From positions 186,001 to 250,000 of the forward strand of contig JAQFVV010006552.1 in the NCBI GenBank assembly GCA_028023455.1: a stretch of 64,000 nt of DNA, written 5' to 3'. Positions within the stretch are counted from its first letter, which is position 1, and the number at the start of each line of letters is the position of its first letter. The DNA comes from Epiperipatus broadwayi. Lineage: Eukaryota > Onychophora > Udeonychophora > Euonychophora > Peripatidae. The notes under the pieces were generated by a model. That model worked only from the letters and a program-made list of their open reading frames with translations. It had not been told where the DNA came from and did no database searches. Positions 26,309-42,083 of this stretch are shown here, piece by piece. A program made the translations under genes and the position numbers.

Positions 26309-27961
26309 AGGTTTGAATATGGATCCTCGAAACCTTGGCCTCTTAGGCAGAGAAGAACATATTCGGAGAATATGTATGCCCAAACGATAGCTATAAAATA
26401 TATAACTAGTGTTACATTTCCAGGACATAACTTCTTCTCGACTGTTGAGTTAAACACCATGTTCAAAGCACTTTTTTTTGTTTGTGTATAAACACGGGTG
26501 CCAGCTATCTATTCAAGAATGAATAAATAACACACTTTGAGCAATGGCCACTAACTCAATGCCTAAATATCCATGACTGGCTCAGCTATTTGTAATCACC
26601 AACAGATTATACATAATTAATGGTGAAAGATATAATAAAATAATTGGTAGAAGGAATTGATAAAAGGAATCGACTGACAAATAAAGTTTAATTTTAAAGA
26701 CAATTTATTAACTAACATTTACTAATTTTAAACATTTTATAATTCTAATAAAACACATGCATATTTTTAAATTAACATTTCTAAACTCATTTAAATATTC
26801 TTGTAGATTTTAATAATAGAACACTGGTATTTATCTAATTTAACTAATAACACTGATGTAATGATCATGCACATATTAACTCATACACTCACATATATCA
26901 TAATAAAGTATTACATATCATTTGAAACTTAAACACACATATCAATAGTTCATTTTATGTATGATATATAGTTCATATAATTAGAATCTGTAGCATTTAC
27001 GAATTACAGCGGTGGCTACTATACATAAATGAGAACAATAAAATGTTTTACCTAAAATTTTTTGAATGGGGATATTGCTTGTTGGCTGCTTCTGACAGAG
27101 TATATCTAACCGGTTAGAATTGATGTTTCTTGAAAAGATTTGATGCTAATATATTGGTTTTATTCCTGGAGGCAGTTGAACATTGGTGGAGAATTTCTGA
27201 GCTGTTATGCAGACATTATTTTACGGGCAGATTTTGATGATCTTGTTGAACCAAAGGGCTAAAGTAAGAGTGTATATTCCCAAAAGCTGCTCAATACCGC
27301 ATTTCTGTTTCTGGATACATAATATAAACTGCACTGTTATCTGAACTGAAACAAGACTGTCACTGGAAATTAGGCTGAACTGACGTTCAATAAAAATCTG
27401 GCTATTTATATATGTGAAGTGTTTTTGCTTTAATATCCTCCGGCAATATGTGTTGTCAAAATTCATAATCCTTTGACAATGTGTTATTGAAGATTGTTTA
27501 ATTAGTAGTAGCTTTCATAAATGTGTTGTTTTTATATCTTTAATTAGTAGCCCACCACTGGTGTGGTTTTTTTTTTAAATTGTTATTTAACTTAATAGCC
27601 ATCGCTGTGTTTTCTCCCCAAATATAATTTCTTTCTAACTTTCATTTATATATTTTTTTAATATTATTCTAACACGCATACATTTATTTACACTCACATG
27701 CACATTTTAAATTATTATAATAAGCTCGAATGAAAAGAGATTTATATTTTTTTAAACTTTAAATTATTTATTTTTATGAATACTAATTAAGGAAATCTTT
27801 ACTTCCTTTTATAAAACTTTTAGTTTAACTTTCTAAAGAAAACCCCTTCCCACTTTTAATCAATTATTTTCCAACTTTTATTTCAATCCCTTTTACGAAA
27901 GATTTTTATTTTAATATTTTTTTTACTTAAAATTATATGTGCCAATATTAATATTGGTACA
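26309..27961 (-). repeat. Downstream (3') LTR
   Basis: The repeat matches 30570-32219 along its full length with scattered substitutions and small indels (roughly nine in ten identical). Shared landmarks include GTATGCCCAAA, CATTTCCAGGACATAACTTC, ATAAACTGCACTGTTATCTG and GCCAATATTAATATTGGTAC. Frames at 26263-26466 and 27221-27466 fall inside it and are not genes. Confidence 0.75.
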
Positions 27962-28204
27962 TTACACCATCCTTGTTTGAGAGTAAAATGCATCATTTTT
28001 GACCATATTATCTTTGAAAACTTTAAATCTTAAACTGTTTTTCTACATTTGCCGTTTTTATATCTTTTACTTCCCATACTAAGGGCAATCTCCAGTGATA
28101 CTTCTTTCTATGCTAGCAACATTGTTTACAATGTTCTGAGTCCTGGATAGTGACCATGAGGACAAACTTATTTTGTGGCATAGGGATTTTTTATAAATGA
28201 AGCT

Positions 28205-28500
28205 TCAGCTGCTGATTCTTTTGATCGGACTTTGACTAAGAAGAGGTCACTGTGAATGGCAGAAATTTTAAACTGTCCATTTTTGATTTATGCTTTGGAA
28301 AACAATTGCCGATTCTCTTGATCAAACATTGACTAAGAAAAATCACTGCGAATGGCAGGAATTTTCAACTGTCCATTTTCAACTTATGCTTTGGAAAACA
28401 ATTGCCAATTCTCTTAATCGGACTTTGACTAAGAAAAGGATGCTGCGAATGGCAGGAATTTTCAACTGTCCATTTCTGACTTACACTTTAGAAAATGAGG
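28205..28500. repeat. 97-bp minisatellite, three copies
   Basis: The word GACTAAG recurs at 28234, 28331 and 28427. Each copy contains GAATGGCAG-AATTTT, AACTGTCCATTT and TGCTTTGGAAAACAATTGCC (less complete in the last). The frame at 28290-28526 stays open through two copies and gives a repeated peptide, but the first copy is not open and no family is recognised. It lies inside the LTR element. Confidence 0.85.
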
Positions 28501-28734
28501 TACAAGATATGGGGATTCTCCTCTGAAAAAGATACTTATGACTTATTCTGGTTGTCGCCAGTGCACATTTTAAAAGAGGAATGATCCCTGCCAATCCATT
28601 ACGGGTACTAGAATTTGTCCAGACAACAGCTTTAAACTTATCCTTATGTAAACTTATTTCTATACTACTCTCTTCCTTTAATTCAAACCCTTATACACTC
28701 CTAATACAACTTAGATTAACTTTCATTTATATTA

Positions 28735-29260
28735 TTTTAACCTTTCAATATTATTTTTAAATACCCATGAACATCACTTTAACATATTTACTTCTATTAC
28801 ACAAATCTGACAATATTATTTTTAAACCATTATGGACATTATCTTACGTATTTATTTAAACTTACAATACTATTCTAAACTATTGCGGACATCAATTTAC
28901 ATATTTATTTATATTAGGATATTATTTTTAAACCATTAATTCAGCTTCTTTATTTAACATGCATATATTTAGAAAACTATTTTATTTTATTGCTTTTTAT
29001 TATTATACAAAGATTTTATTGGACTTGATTACTTTAAAGCATTTATTTACTTCCTTTTATTAACATATGTATATTCAAAACTATTTTATTTTAATGTGTG
29101 TATACTCAGAAAAAAAATGTTTTACTTGATTGCTATTCATTATTATACAAATATTTTATTTGACTTGATTACTTTAACTCATTCATTTACTTCCTTTTTT
29201 TAATTTGCATGCATTCAAAAAAACTTTTATTTTATTACACCACTCTTATTATTTTCTACA
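28735..29260. repeat. Two degenerate tandem repeats inside the LTR element
   Basis: At 28735-28940 a ~60-bp unit built on AATATTATTTTTAAA and an ATGGACAT- or GCGGACAT-like word repeats three to four times. At 28930-29260 a 140-bp unit repeats: TATTATACAA-ATTTTATT then GACTTGATTACTTTAA at 29001 and 29141, with a worn third copy. The related relic at 36.0-37.7 kb has a comparable ATTGAATTTATTTACTTTTA duplication at 36905-36960. Confidence 0.65.
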
Positions 29261-29638
29261 GATATATTATACGTATTTATTTAACTTGATTTTATCGATT
29301 TTATTTTAACTATTTGACCTACTTATTTATTTATGAACATTTTCTTAATTAATATGTGCATGGAGAAAAATAATCTTTTATTTTATGAAGCCTCCATTAT
29401 TATTTGACAAAACAATCCTTCAATTTAAATAGAAAAAATGTAATTCAGGCTTTTCACCTACATTAAAATAATCATATTAAACTCATAGTCCATTTTGGTT
29501 TACTTTAATATTCTGACCCTTAACTAACTTTTAAATTATGTCAGGTGGTTCCTTCTTTTTTTCTACTAACTCACTAACATAAATTATACTCCATATTCTC
29601 ACATCTCTCTTTCGAATAAAATTTATTGCTTTATCTCT

Positions 29639-30190
29639 TTATGTTCTATTTTCTGCCTTGTAAATTAGAGAACCTTTAAGCTTCACAGACCTCCATATTT
29701 TTCTTAACTGTGAATATTTTTTCCTATTCTTTCTCTTAGTTCTAAATCTCCATTGAAAACAAACACAAACTTTTACTTTAACCTTTTTAAATTTTTGTAA
29801 AACCTTTTCAACACTATCTTCTACTTTGCACCTATATCTCTCTTCTATTTCTTGGTCTACATTTCTTTCTACCTTATCAGTCGCAACACTATCTGATTCT
29901 AATTCAATTTCTATCTCTTTGATCACCTAAACTTCCTTTTCATCTTCCTGACTTTCTTTAACTAAATCTACCTTTATAAATTCTTGCTTCTTCTCTACCT
30001 TTCCTGTAATTTCACATCTAATTTTCTTCATTTCTGTAATCAGTTCTATTTTGACCTGATTAATTTCTTTCATCAATTCTGCTTTGAGTTCTAACTGGCT
30101 TTGTTCAAATTTCTGACACAATTTTTCTTTGAGGTCTTGTTGACTTTGTTTAAATTTTTGCATCATATTCATCATCATTTTCATCATCAT
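29639..30190 (-). pseudogene. Gag-like coiled-coil ORF with one in-frame stop
   Basis: Two minus-strand frames (30190-29927 and 29926-29639) are the same frame separated by a single TAG, together about 183 codons. The first half is Met-rich then heptad-like with repeated FEQSQ and ELK-type segments rich in Lys, Glu and Gln, as expected for a coiled coil. The second half is acidic then strongly basic (FRTKRKNRKK). It sits just downstream of the upstream LTR and leader, the position of gag, where such proteins oligomerise and bind RNA. No CCHC knuckle or RT motif follows. The gag assignment rests on position and composition, not on a recognised domain. Confidence 0.45.
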
Positions 30191-30569
30191 TCACATCTCA
30201 GATACTTCTTTCTCTTTTCCTCCATTTTTTTCAACAAGATATTTTTTTGACTAATTTCAATACGAACTCTGGAAATATACACTGATTCCATCCCTTAATT
30301 TCATTTTTCTACCTTATCATAACATTTGAACTCTGCCCAAACACCTAACTGTCTCTGATTTAACATAATGATTTATTTTAAATAATGTAAATAGTATAAA
30401 TCTCTTTTAATTTAAAGAAAGAAAAGTTTTCAGTCAATTCTTTTTTTAAATTAAAACACTTTTACATACGTAATTTAGCTTTTGTATACAATTTTTCAAA
30501 CAAAAAACAAAGTATTTAATTACTATTGTTTGTAAGGTCCAGCCCCAAGTTGGGTATGGCCATTTGTAC

Positions 30570-32219
30570 TGGGTTCAAATATGGGTCCTCAAAACCCCAG
30601 CCTATTAGGCAGAGAAGAACATACTTGGAGATTATGTATGCCCAAATGGTGGCTATAAAATATATAACTAGCATTACATTTCCAGGACATAACTTCTTCT
30701 CGACTGTTGAGTTTAACACCATGTTCAAAACACTTTTTTGTTTGTGTATAAACATGGGCACCAGCTATCTATTCAAGAATGAATAAATAATGCACTTTGA
30801 GCAATGGCCACTAACTCAATGCCTAAATATCCATGACTAGCTCAGCTATTTGTAATCACTAACAGATTATACATAATTAATGGTGAAAAAATTAATAAAA
30901 GAATTGGTAGAAGGAATTGATAAAAAAAATTGACCAACAAATAAAGTTTAATTTTAAAGACAATTTATTAACTAACATTTAATAATTTTAAATATTTTAT
31001 AATTCTAATAAAACACACGCATATTTTTAAATTAACATTTCTAAACTAGTTTAAATATTCTTGTAGATTTTAATAATAGAACACTGGTATTTACCTAATT
31101 TAACTAATAACACTGATATAATGATCACGCACATATTAACTCATACAATCACATATATCATAATAAAGTATTACATAGCATTTGAAACTTAAACACACAT
31201 ATCAATAGTTTATTTTATGTATGATATAGAGTTCATATAATTAGACTCTGTAGGATATACAAATTACAGTGGTGGCTACTATACATAAATGAGAACAATA
31301 AAATGTTTTATCTAGGATTTTTGGAATGTGAATATTGCTTGTTGTTGGCTGCTTCTGATGGATTATATCTAACCAATTATATTTGATGTTTCTTGAAAGG
31401 ATTTGATGCTAATCTGTTGGTTTTATTCCTGGAGACAGTTGAACATTGGTGGAGGATTTCTGAGCTGTTATGCAGACATTATTTCACGGGCAGATTTTGA
31501 TGATCTTGTTGGACCAAAGGGCTGAAGTAAGAGTGTATATTCCCAAAAGCTGCTAAACACCATATTTCTGTTTCTGGATACATAATATAAACTGCACTGT
31601 TATCTGAACTGAAACAAGACTGTCACTGGAAACTAGGCTGAACTGACATCTGATAAAAATCTGGCTATTTATATATGTGAAATGTTTTTGCTTTAATATC
31701 TTCGGGCAATATGTGTTGTCAAAATTCCTATTCTTATGACAACGTGTTTTTGAAGATTGTTTAATTAGTAGTAGCTTTCATAAACATGTTGTTTTATATC
31801 TTTAATTAGTAGCCCACTGCTGGTGTGGTTTTTTTAAATTGTTATTTAACTCAATATCCATCGCTGTGTTTTCCCAATTATAATTTCTTTCTAACTTTCA
31901 TTTATATATATTTTTTAATATTATTGTAACACGCATACATTTATTTACACTCACATGCACATTTTAAATTATTATAATAAGCTCGAATAAAAAGAGATTT
32001 ATATTTTTTCAAACTTTAAATTATTTATTTTTATGAATACTAATTAAGGAAAACTTTACTTCCTTTTATAAAACTTTTAGTTTAACTTTCTAAAGAAAAC
32101 CCCTTTCCATTTTTAATCAATTATTTTCCAACTTTTATTTCAAACTCTTTTACGAAAGATTTTTATTTTAATAATTTTTTTTAGATAAAATTATATGTGC
32201 CAATATTAATATTGGTACA
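30570..32219 (-). repeat. Upstream (5') LTR
   Basis: This is the partner of 26309-27961. The leader on its interior side (30330-30569) is also present at 6777-7010 beside another LTR-like relic, which supports the LTR/leader boundary. Frames at 30516-30786 on both strands cross the boundary and are not genes. Confidence 0.7.
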
Positions 32220-35630
<3,411 letters not shown>

Positions 35631-36053
35631 CCAAGTACTGATTTATTTAATATTAGTTGCACCTAGTTAAATAATAATTAATTTTAATCAGTTTTCCCAT
35701 TTGCTTATTTTAATTTATAAGAATTTAAAAAAGGAGGAGTTTTTAAATCTTTATTTTTAATTTTCCTTATTTACTTATTTTTGTATTATAAAAAAAAGTG
35801 AGTTTTTAAATATTTTTATTTTAGATTATTCCCCACCCCTCTTAATACTAAAACTTTATTCGTTTTTTAAAGAAGTTATAATGCAATCTTTTTTATTTTT
35901 ACAAAACTATGTTTTAAACAAATGAAAACTACTCTAAAAATATTACATTTTTTTTTACATTTTCATTTCTATTAATAATTTATTTTTAAATTATAAATGT
36001 GTAATGCTAGATATATGTAGTTTTTATAGCAAATTTCTTTCACTAGCATTACA

Positions 36054-36066
36054 AACCCCCCTCCAG
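36054..36066 (-). promoter_or_regulatory. Candidate polypurine tract
   Basis: On minus, CTGGAGGGGGGTT directly precedes an LTR-like TGTAATGC start. In LTR elements this tract primes second-strand DNA synthesis. Confidence 0.5.
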
Positions 36067-39000
36067 TTTGAGAGGTAAAATGTGTCAATTTGATCCATTT
36101 TTAGTTCTTTTTTTTAAACTTTACCATTTAAATTTTTCTTTTCTATTCATTTACTTAATATTTTTTTTACAAAATAAGTGTCCAATTGTATACAGATTAA
36201 CAAAAACTATAGAGAGTGACTTTCCTTACACTGCTCTATCTTACCAAACCATAATCTACATTGACTTGCAACAATTATGTCATATGTGATGACCACCTGG
36301 AATCACATGTATCATTATGATGTGTACAGGAGAGGTTGAATGTTCTGGTTAGCAGAACACATCTGTCTTATATCTGACTTACACAATATAATAATATTTT
36401 AACTTTTTTAATGACTTGCTGGGAATTTTTTTCCAGCTGATTGAATAAGCTCAGGACATTCTCCATTAGGTCTGCATTCTAAAAATATGGGGTCACCATG
36501 AATGACACTATTCATCCACTGACCATTCAGATTATGCTAAAATGAGGTTTATTATGATATGTTGGGAATTTTTCTCCCAACAAACTGATATGCAGCTTAT
36601 GCTAGTATTTTTTCAGTTTGCACATTTTTAGATAAAGGACTGGGACTCTATTCTAGGGTATTAGATGTGACCAGAACTTTCTCATAAATCCTCATCCTAC
36701 AAATAAGAAAATCTCTATTCCTCCCCTGTTTCATGCCTATTATGGGTCTTAAGTTCACATAGTGACAGCCTACACACCTTTTTTGCCCTTTATCTGTACA
36801 CTTTCCCCATAATTATCAACTAAAATGCAACCTATGCATACATAAGTTTATTTTACAAAATTTTATTTATTTTCACTATAGATTTCATTTTATTTATTAT
36901 AAGATTTTATTGAATTTATTTACTTTTAAATTTTATTGAATTTATTTACTTTTAAATTTTATTGATGTACATTGATTTTCTAAAAAAAAAAAAAAAGTTT
37001 ATCTTACTTTACTCCAAATATACAATTCTCATTATATTTCCATTTAACTAATATCAACTCTAAATTTAAAAAATATTATTTTAATGCATTTATCCAACAC
37101 TATTTTCTTTACATTATTAACTCTCAAAAAACCATTTAATTTTATTTCATCCTCATAATACATGTACAATAAGCTTTCTTTTTTTTTATTACAAATCCAT
37201 TCAGTTAATATAAACTCTAATTCTCCCTAACCTTTATCAGGCAGTTCTTTACTTTCATCATTTTTTCCTGTTTTTAAATCAAATGAAGTGTTTGACTAAA
37301 TACAAAAACTCCCTCAGTCCTCTGTAATTCCTACATGGCTATAAAAAACCCCAATACTGAATTTATTTATCTCTCTGACCACTTTTTCCTCTCTTACTTT
37401 TAATTACATTATATTTTTAACTATTATTAATTATATACATAATATTATAATTTGCTTGCCTTGGTCCATTCCTCTTCTCATTCTGCTCACTAATTTTAAC
37501 ATTTATAACTACACAATTTAGTGTTTATCTAAAATTTAGTTTCAAAATTTTTTTAAATTTTAATTATAATTTTACTTTTTTAAATTATGCTTGGTCAATT
37601 TATGGCACTTTGGTACCCATGTTGGACAGCATTTAACATGGGTTCATAAGAGTAAATGCTTATTCTTGCTGGGTTTAAATACCTTTTATAATAACTTTTT
37701 GGAATCTAACCTTAAATCAGTTTAACATTTACTTTAACTAAGTATACTACTATGGAAACAGAGCTGCCCTTCATGCCAAGGAAGAATACTATTGATATCA
37801 TAATTATCAACAATACTCACAGCCAAATTGGGGTATGCAAAGCATAAAATAATCTCATTTCCAGACAATGGCCATTTGGACTGATGCCAGCTAACCATAT
37901 TATATAGTCCACATGTTTCAGACAATGAACACACAATTCAGCTGTTGACACATCCCAGGCTAGCTCATACACTTAAATCAGGGTCGAGCACATTCACTTA
38001 ACATATACTAAACCTATATTCTTAAATTAATAAACACGCAGTGACAAGACAGAGAGAAAATAGACAAAATAACAATTAAGAGACATTATTATTGATTTAT
38101 GTATACCTATATACTTAACATAATATAACACAATAAATTTACATATAAGAAAATATAAATGATGACTTTAGGTTATAGTTATAATAGTCCTTTGTTAAAG
38201 TTTATTTCATTTAAAATATAGTATCTATAGATCATTATTATGGAAAATATTTTAAAGCATCTTTATCTAGGTTTTCATTTGTGTGTATTTTTCAATTGTT
38301 TGGCCTTTTGATTTCATTGATGGCTTTATGGCTTTTCTTCCAGGTTTCTTTCATACAATGATAAAGAGAGTAAGTGGCAGCATCTATTTACTATCTAGGC
38401 ATTTTTTCTGAGCATTTCTCCAGGCAAGTATAGTTTATTTTGCTGAAAACTATGACATGAAGTAATTGAACACTCCTCAAGACAATTTGATATTGACCAT
38501 ATCAGTAATTGGTGCATTCTGTACAATCTCAAATGAACTTGAACTGGACTGAATTACAGATTTTAGATCTGATTGATTTACAGACTCAAGAGCAAAATTG
38601 TATATCATATTTCAAACCTGACTAATTAACAATAGATCATAGCAACTTTATATGCTTTTTCTCTCTCATTGTTTTAAAACCTTATCATAGTTTTTTAATT
38701 TTGATCATAACTTAAATCTGCTTTTTCTTAATAAAATATTACATTTTGTTAATCTAATTGATTTTTACACTAAACATTATCTGATGTTTTGCTTAGATTA
38801 ATCTACAATCTCATTTATAGTTTACATACTTTGTAGTTTTTTTAACCAGTAATCACACAAACTTAATTGCATTCTAAAGCTTTTACTAATTAATTTTTAT
38901 TCTGTTTTTGCATTTTTTATTTTAATTTATAACAATTCATAAAAGGGAGGGTTTTTAAATTTTTATTTCTAACTTTCTCTATTTACTTATTTTTGTATTA

Positions 39001-39233
39001 TAAAAATAAAGTTTTCTAAAAAAAAAAGAGTTTTTAAATTTTTATATTTTAGATTATCTCCCTACCCTCTTAATACAAAACTTTTGTTATCTTTTAAAAG
39101 AAAATATAACACTATTTTTTTTTTTTTTGATTTTTACAAAACTACATTTTAAATAAAATAAAACTACTGTAAACATATTACATTTTCAATTCTATTAATA
39201 ACTTAACTATATATTTTCAAAGTATATATATAT

Positions 39234-41369
39234 ATTATAACGATCCAGATTAAGAGACTTACCATAATTTGCACTACAGGGTGCCATCTAGGCATTTGAA
39301 CCTAGAAAAATTTATAAAGTAGGCAGATATGTAAGTCAAAAAAAATTTTTTTTACTATTTTGATATCCGGTAGTTAGCCCAAGTCACTAGCTCATTGGAA
39401 TAGCAGAGATTTATATTTATAATAAATTCTTATCTAAGAATATATAAAAAGAGAATAAAATAAGCCATTGCCAGTAATAACATACAAACATTTATTTACA
39501 CACATATATATATATATATAAAATTTAACATTATTATTTTAGTATGTTTATTTTAGATTTTAATTTGATTTTAGAATTTAAATTTACATTTTAATTTTTA
39601 TAATATTATAAGTTTACATTTTAATTAAGTTCACACAGATGGATTTATGAAAGTTTGTTTTATAATGTTGAGTACAGATCAGTTACATAGATTACATGGT
39701 TAGAAACATTTCAAAATAAACATAAATGATCAAAATACAAAATCATTGATACCATCGATTGCATAGGGAATACAAAAAAACCCACTGGTATTCATCGTAA
39801 GATACTGCAGTGACACCAATAACTTAAAAGACATCCGAATAAATACATCTTAAATACTCACTGTAAGGTATCAGTATTTCCCGAATGTCTATATATTTTG
39901 ATCATACATGAAAACCAAAAACATAATTAACTGGTAACGAACCCATGCAAGCGTCTATACCCAACTTAAATTTAATGCAATTTTATTTAGAGTGTCGACT
40001 ATGAATAGACTACATAGATTCGCATTTGAAAAAAAAAAATTCTATCCCTATTTAACCTTAGGCTAAAAGTTCGCAGTCAAACTGGTGTCAATCCACCTAA
40101 TACATTTATGTATTCAATGTAGCATGAAAATACAATAATACAAATATACTATACTGTCAGGAATGGACATCTGAACAGTATAGTTAGAGAAGACATTGAC
40201 TCTTGTCCAATACAGAAATATGACATCTGTATAGCAAGAAGAACAATAAAATAAAAACTCCATAGGAAGGGACCGCGATCCATTTTGCCGACTTACAATC
40301 CCATCCATAGGCAAAAGGTTGGTGCGGTGTATACAGTGATTCTGCATGTAACGAAACTCATACTACATCTACTAATTACACAAATATATGCAATACATTG
40401 CCCAATTCAACAACGACACAAATAACCTAAGATTACCCTCCCCTAATATAACTTTACAAATCTATACAGCCATTCATGCCCAACTTAAGTTTAACATTTA
40501 TATAGTTTAATTTATCGAAACACAGAAATCATAATAAAAACTTAAAGAACAAATAAATAAATAAATAAATGGAAATGCTTTTACAAACGAAATACATTAA
40601 ATAAAATTATAACTAATTAATAAATAATGTTGGTCAGATAGGATTCTATTTCTTATAAATTAAATACTGAGAAAGTTTATATTTTAAAATTCTTAATGTT
40701 TCAAAATGTTTTTAAAGTTCTTATGATTTTTTAAAATGTTCCTCTTTATCCATTGCATGCTGTTTGGAATCCACATTAAATCCCCCGATGATCCTGTTGT
40801 CCTCAGTATAAGAAAAGCGATGTTTCATTTTTTTTAACAACTGAAGGAATTGAAAGTGCGTCTTTCAATCCCTTCATCACCAACTCTCTGACTTAACACA
40901 TCTCAGTCCTCTAATTAATTAACTACTGATCATTTCTAAACTTTTCCTTTTATATTAATTTTAAGGATTCAATTGACATCACGTCATCGATGTGATGGTC
41001 CTTTCGCTAAGGTCCGATTCCATTGTTTTTCTCTCCTATCTGACTGATGCTTATACATTTGAAATGCCCAAGGGCTGGCTTACTAATTAAAATAATCATT
41101 TCCATTTTACAAAAGATTAATTAATTTATCTACATTCTTGAAGTTACATTTTATCTTCAATTAAATCTTTTTAAGTTTTTGTTTTTACAATACCTTTTCT
41201 ATTTTTAATAAAGCTTTATTTTAATAATTTTTTCATCTGCGCGAGTTTATATATATGAGTTTTTTAATTTTCAAATTTTAATTCTTAAAAAGAAAGTTTT
41301 ATTTGCAACTTTTATTCTTTTCATGTTTACTAATAAAAAAACATGTAACATATGTATGTGCCCATTACA
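39234..41369 (-). repeat. Downstream (3') LTR of the third element
   Basis: The copy aligns with 42084-44215 with few substitutions (well over 90% by eye) from GATC(C/T)(A/G)GATTAAGAGACTTAC to CATGTTTACTAATAAAAAA. It contains the TTCATCGTAAGATAC and CTCACTGTAAGGTAT motif pair. Confidence 0.8.
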
Positions 41370-42061
41370 TATCAGTAAACTTGCTTAAAAAAGATAAACA
41401 AAAAAATATTTTACTTAGGGTTAGTAATTACGGTACATGATTAACGAAGACATTTACAAAACATTCGGTAGGTATAAAGACTATATACAAAAAAAATGTT
41501 TGCTATCGCTTTCCTAAGGACCATCCACGTTTACACCTCCTCCCCACATGAGTTCTATTTTTTTATATATTTTATTTTTACTCATGGCATGACAAGCAAG
41601 TTATTTAAATTATTTATTTAAGAATGTTGCACTGAGGTAAATATGTTTTAAGAAATAATGGGTTTAAATGTGTATATTTACAGCACAATTATAAATACCA
41701 TCATTTTATTTATGACTGATTGAAATACATACATAGGGTTACACTGAAGTAATTCCCAAAGGTACTCATCATAAGGCACAGCATTTTGATCATAAACTTA
41801 TGTGGATGTGTGCGCCTATACACGTTAAAGCATAATATATATTAACAAACAAAAAAAACATATTAATTGCAACCTTTTGACTTTCTTTTTAACAAAATAC
41901 AATTTAAAATTATTAATATCATTCCGTTGGTTTTTGATATATGTGCAATTTCTTTCTGGCAGTGCTTTTATAAGATTTAAAGTATGCGACTTTATGTAAC
42001 AGATAAAAATATTTCATTTTGAAAAAATAAATTTACTCAGGGTATACGTGATTTATTAAAC

Positions 42062-42083
42062 ATCGGCCCCAGTTGGGAGACCA
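42062..42083 (-). promoter_or_regulatory. Candidate primer-binding site
   Basis: TGGTCTCCCAACTGGGGCC on the minus strand starts within two bases of the LTR edge and begins with the TGG that pairs with a tRNA CCA end. The cognate tRNA was not identified. Confidence 0.45.

Larger units (their letters stand above)
26309..32219 (-). mobile_element. LTR retrotransposon relic, possibly non-autonomous
   Basis: Two direct copies of a ~1.65-kb repeat (26309-27961 and 30570-32219) flank 2.6 kb. On the minus strand each starts TGTACCAATATT; the upstream copy ends in CCATATTTGAACCCA, giving TG...CA termini. The upstream leader is followed by a gag-like ORF (30190-29639), which sets the transcription direction. 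The rest of the interior is tandem repeats and AT-rich DNA with no visible protease, RT, RNase H or integrase. Both outer flanks are (TA)n, so a target duplication cannot be scored. The primer-binding site is uncertain: TGGCCATACCC lies a few bases after the upstream LTR. A large retrotransposon derivative or a deleted element are both possible. Confidence 0.7.

Noticed and set aside
26263-30786. Repeated ~67-86 codon ORFs with near-identical peptides
   Set aside because: They lie at the same place in the two LTR copies and owe their similarity to LTR duplication.
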